Positions 63,406 through 64,000 of a stretch of DNA of 64,000 bases are shown in pieces (position 1 is the first letter of the stretch; each line of letters begins with the position of its first letter). The DNA comes from Niabella aurantiaca DSM 17617. Lineage in GTDB: Bacteria; Bacteroidota; Bacteroidia; Chitinophagales; Chitinophagaceae. The stretch is from assembly GCF_000374125.1 (NCBI RefSeq), contig NZ_KB893626.1, positions 434,001 to 498,000 on the forward strand, written 5' to 3'. Below the pieces are notes generated by a model. The model was not told the DNA's origin. It saw nothing but the letters and a program-made list of their open reading frames with translations, and did not search any database. The position numbers and the translations under genes are program-made.

Positions 63406-64000
63406 TCACAGTGCTTTATTCAGCGCCTTCTTGAGCATACTTTCCGCATGTTCCCGTTCGCCGTGGTTGGCAATTTCCAGCGTTAAGGCTTTTTGATAAT
63501 ACCCGATGGCTTTTTTATAATCCCTGTTCTGATAAGAGTAATCGCCGGCAATGATATAGCTGTTGTAAAAATTTGGATTTTCGGCTACCAGGCTGTCGGG
63601 GTTGATCTTTTTACCCTCCTGGATCGCCGCCCGGTAATGGCGGAACTGCTCAAAACGTTTGAACTCAGGAGTATAAATAAAGGGATCGGCCGGTATGGTG
63701 TAGGGCGCTTCATTGACTTCCTGGTTCTGTTGCATTCCCCGCAGGGTAAATATTTTTTTAAGATCGTAACATACATAGGGCCCCAGCTGCCAGGGTGCGG
63801 TGGAAACCCAAACCAACAATTTTTGTGGTTCAAAAACAATGGAGTGGTGTGCGATGAACTGGTTTACCGCTTTTTCATTTCCCAGGCCGATATCCGCATT
63901 GTTCATGCCCTTGTAGTTGCGGAGGATGTCAATGGTTTTTTGCACCGAGTTCTTTCCGTTTCCGTTTAACAGCTGGTTCAGTCGGTTGTAACGGTAAACC
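63406..64000 (-). CDS. C45-family acyltransferase-like protein (5' truncated)
   Basis: The frame is open to the right edge, so the first part of the gene, including any signal peptide and the autocatalytic cysteine, lies outside the window. What is seen is the C-terminal part of a C45 (acyl-CoA:6-aminopenicillanate acyltransferase-like) protein: NADIGLGNEKAVNQFIAHHSIVFEP and VSTAPWQLGPYVCYDL are characteristic. After it, residues read as a TPR-like helical hairpin (YSYQNRDYKKAIGYYQKALTLEIANHG). Relatives are self-cleaving hydrolases of amides; the substrate here is unknown. Confidence 0.78.
   Translation of the reverse strand, partial: VYRYNRLNQLLNGNGKNSVQKTIDILRNYKGMNNADIGLGNEKAVNQFIAHHSIVFEPQKLLVWVSTAPWQLGPYVCYDLKKIFTLRGMQQNQEVNEAPYTIPADPFIYTPEFKRFEQFRHYRAAIQEGKKINPDSLVAENPNFYNSYIIAGDYSYQNRDYKKAIGYYQKALTLEIANHGEREHAESMLKKALNKAL

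Overview
The window looks like a chromosomal segment of a Bacteroidota bacterium, most likely of the family Chitinophagaceae. This is inference from several signs. Gene starts carry the Bacteroidota -7 promoter element TAnnTTTG and mostly lack Shine-Dalgarno sequences. Lineage-typical families recur (DUF4834, DUF4836, DUF5362, DUF6580, FucP-type MFS, short archaeal-type ProS, SurA-like foldases). There are many lipoproteins and Gln-ending signal peptides. No tRNA, rRNA, CRISPR array, insertion sequence or prophage was seen; most of the window is housekeeping.

Layout. 1-3.3 kb: end of a WecA/MraY-type glycosyl-phosphate transferase, frr, mscL, scpA and an OsmC protein. 3.3-7.5 kb: a patatin-like lipase, a small exported protein and a Pif1-like helicase. 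7.9-10.5 kb: an AI-2E family exporter and an S41 protease. 10.6-16.2 kb, minus strand: a low-molecular-weight phosphatase, hisS, a DUF4836 lipoprotein, an ABC ATPase and an FtsX-like permease. 16.3-20.8 kb: two exported proteins of unknown role, diverging from a TPR sensor kinase/NarL regulator pair. 20.9-26.2 kb: rlmN, a lipoprotein, a P1 peptidase/class IV aminotransferase pair and small membrane proteins. 26.3-27.9 kb: a metal-related divergon (Fur, SCO1, MerC).

28-41.4 kb: a lipoprotein, a DUF4834 protein, the rimP-nusA-infB operon with a terminator-like hairpin in its leader, a SurA-like foldase, gmk, a CBS/CorC-type membrane protein, tatC, rpiB, an M28 peptidase and a lipoprotein. 41.5-49.8 kb: a deoxyhypusine-synthase-like enzyme, an Uma2 remnant, mutL, a FadL-like porin with a Tyr/Gly/Trp-rich lipoprotein, proS and a stand-alone B12-binding protein. 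50-54.5 kb: a beta-helix surface protein, a small membrane protein, a membrane-tethered TPR-HTH regulator and a small hypothetical protein. 54.6-64 kb: an ABC ATPase, lpxA, an AraC regulator, a FucP-type transporter, a DUF6580 protein, a gene-poor stretch, an astacin-like lipoprotein, a beta-barrel protein, a GT1 glycosyltransferase and the end of a C45 acyltransferase-like gene.

The most interesting signals are these. A -7 element lies exactly four bases before the ATG of six unrelated genes, which suggests leaderless transcripts. A hairpin plus U-tract sits inside the rimP-nusA-infB leader. A DUF4836 lipoprotein, an ABC ATPase without a recognisable H-loop histidine and an FtsX-like permease form a compact cluster. 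A 14-bp tandem repeat is absorbed in frame into hisS. A beta-helix protein ends in an internal lipobox-like membrane tail.
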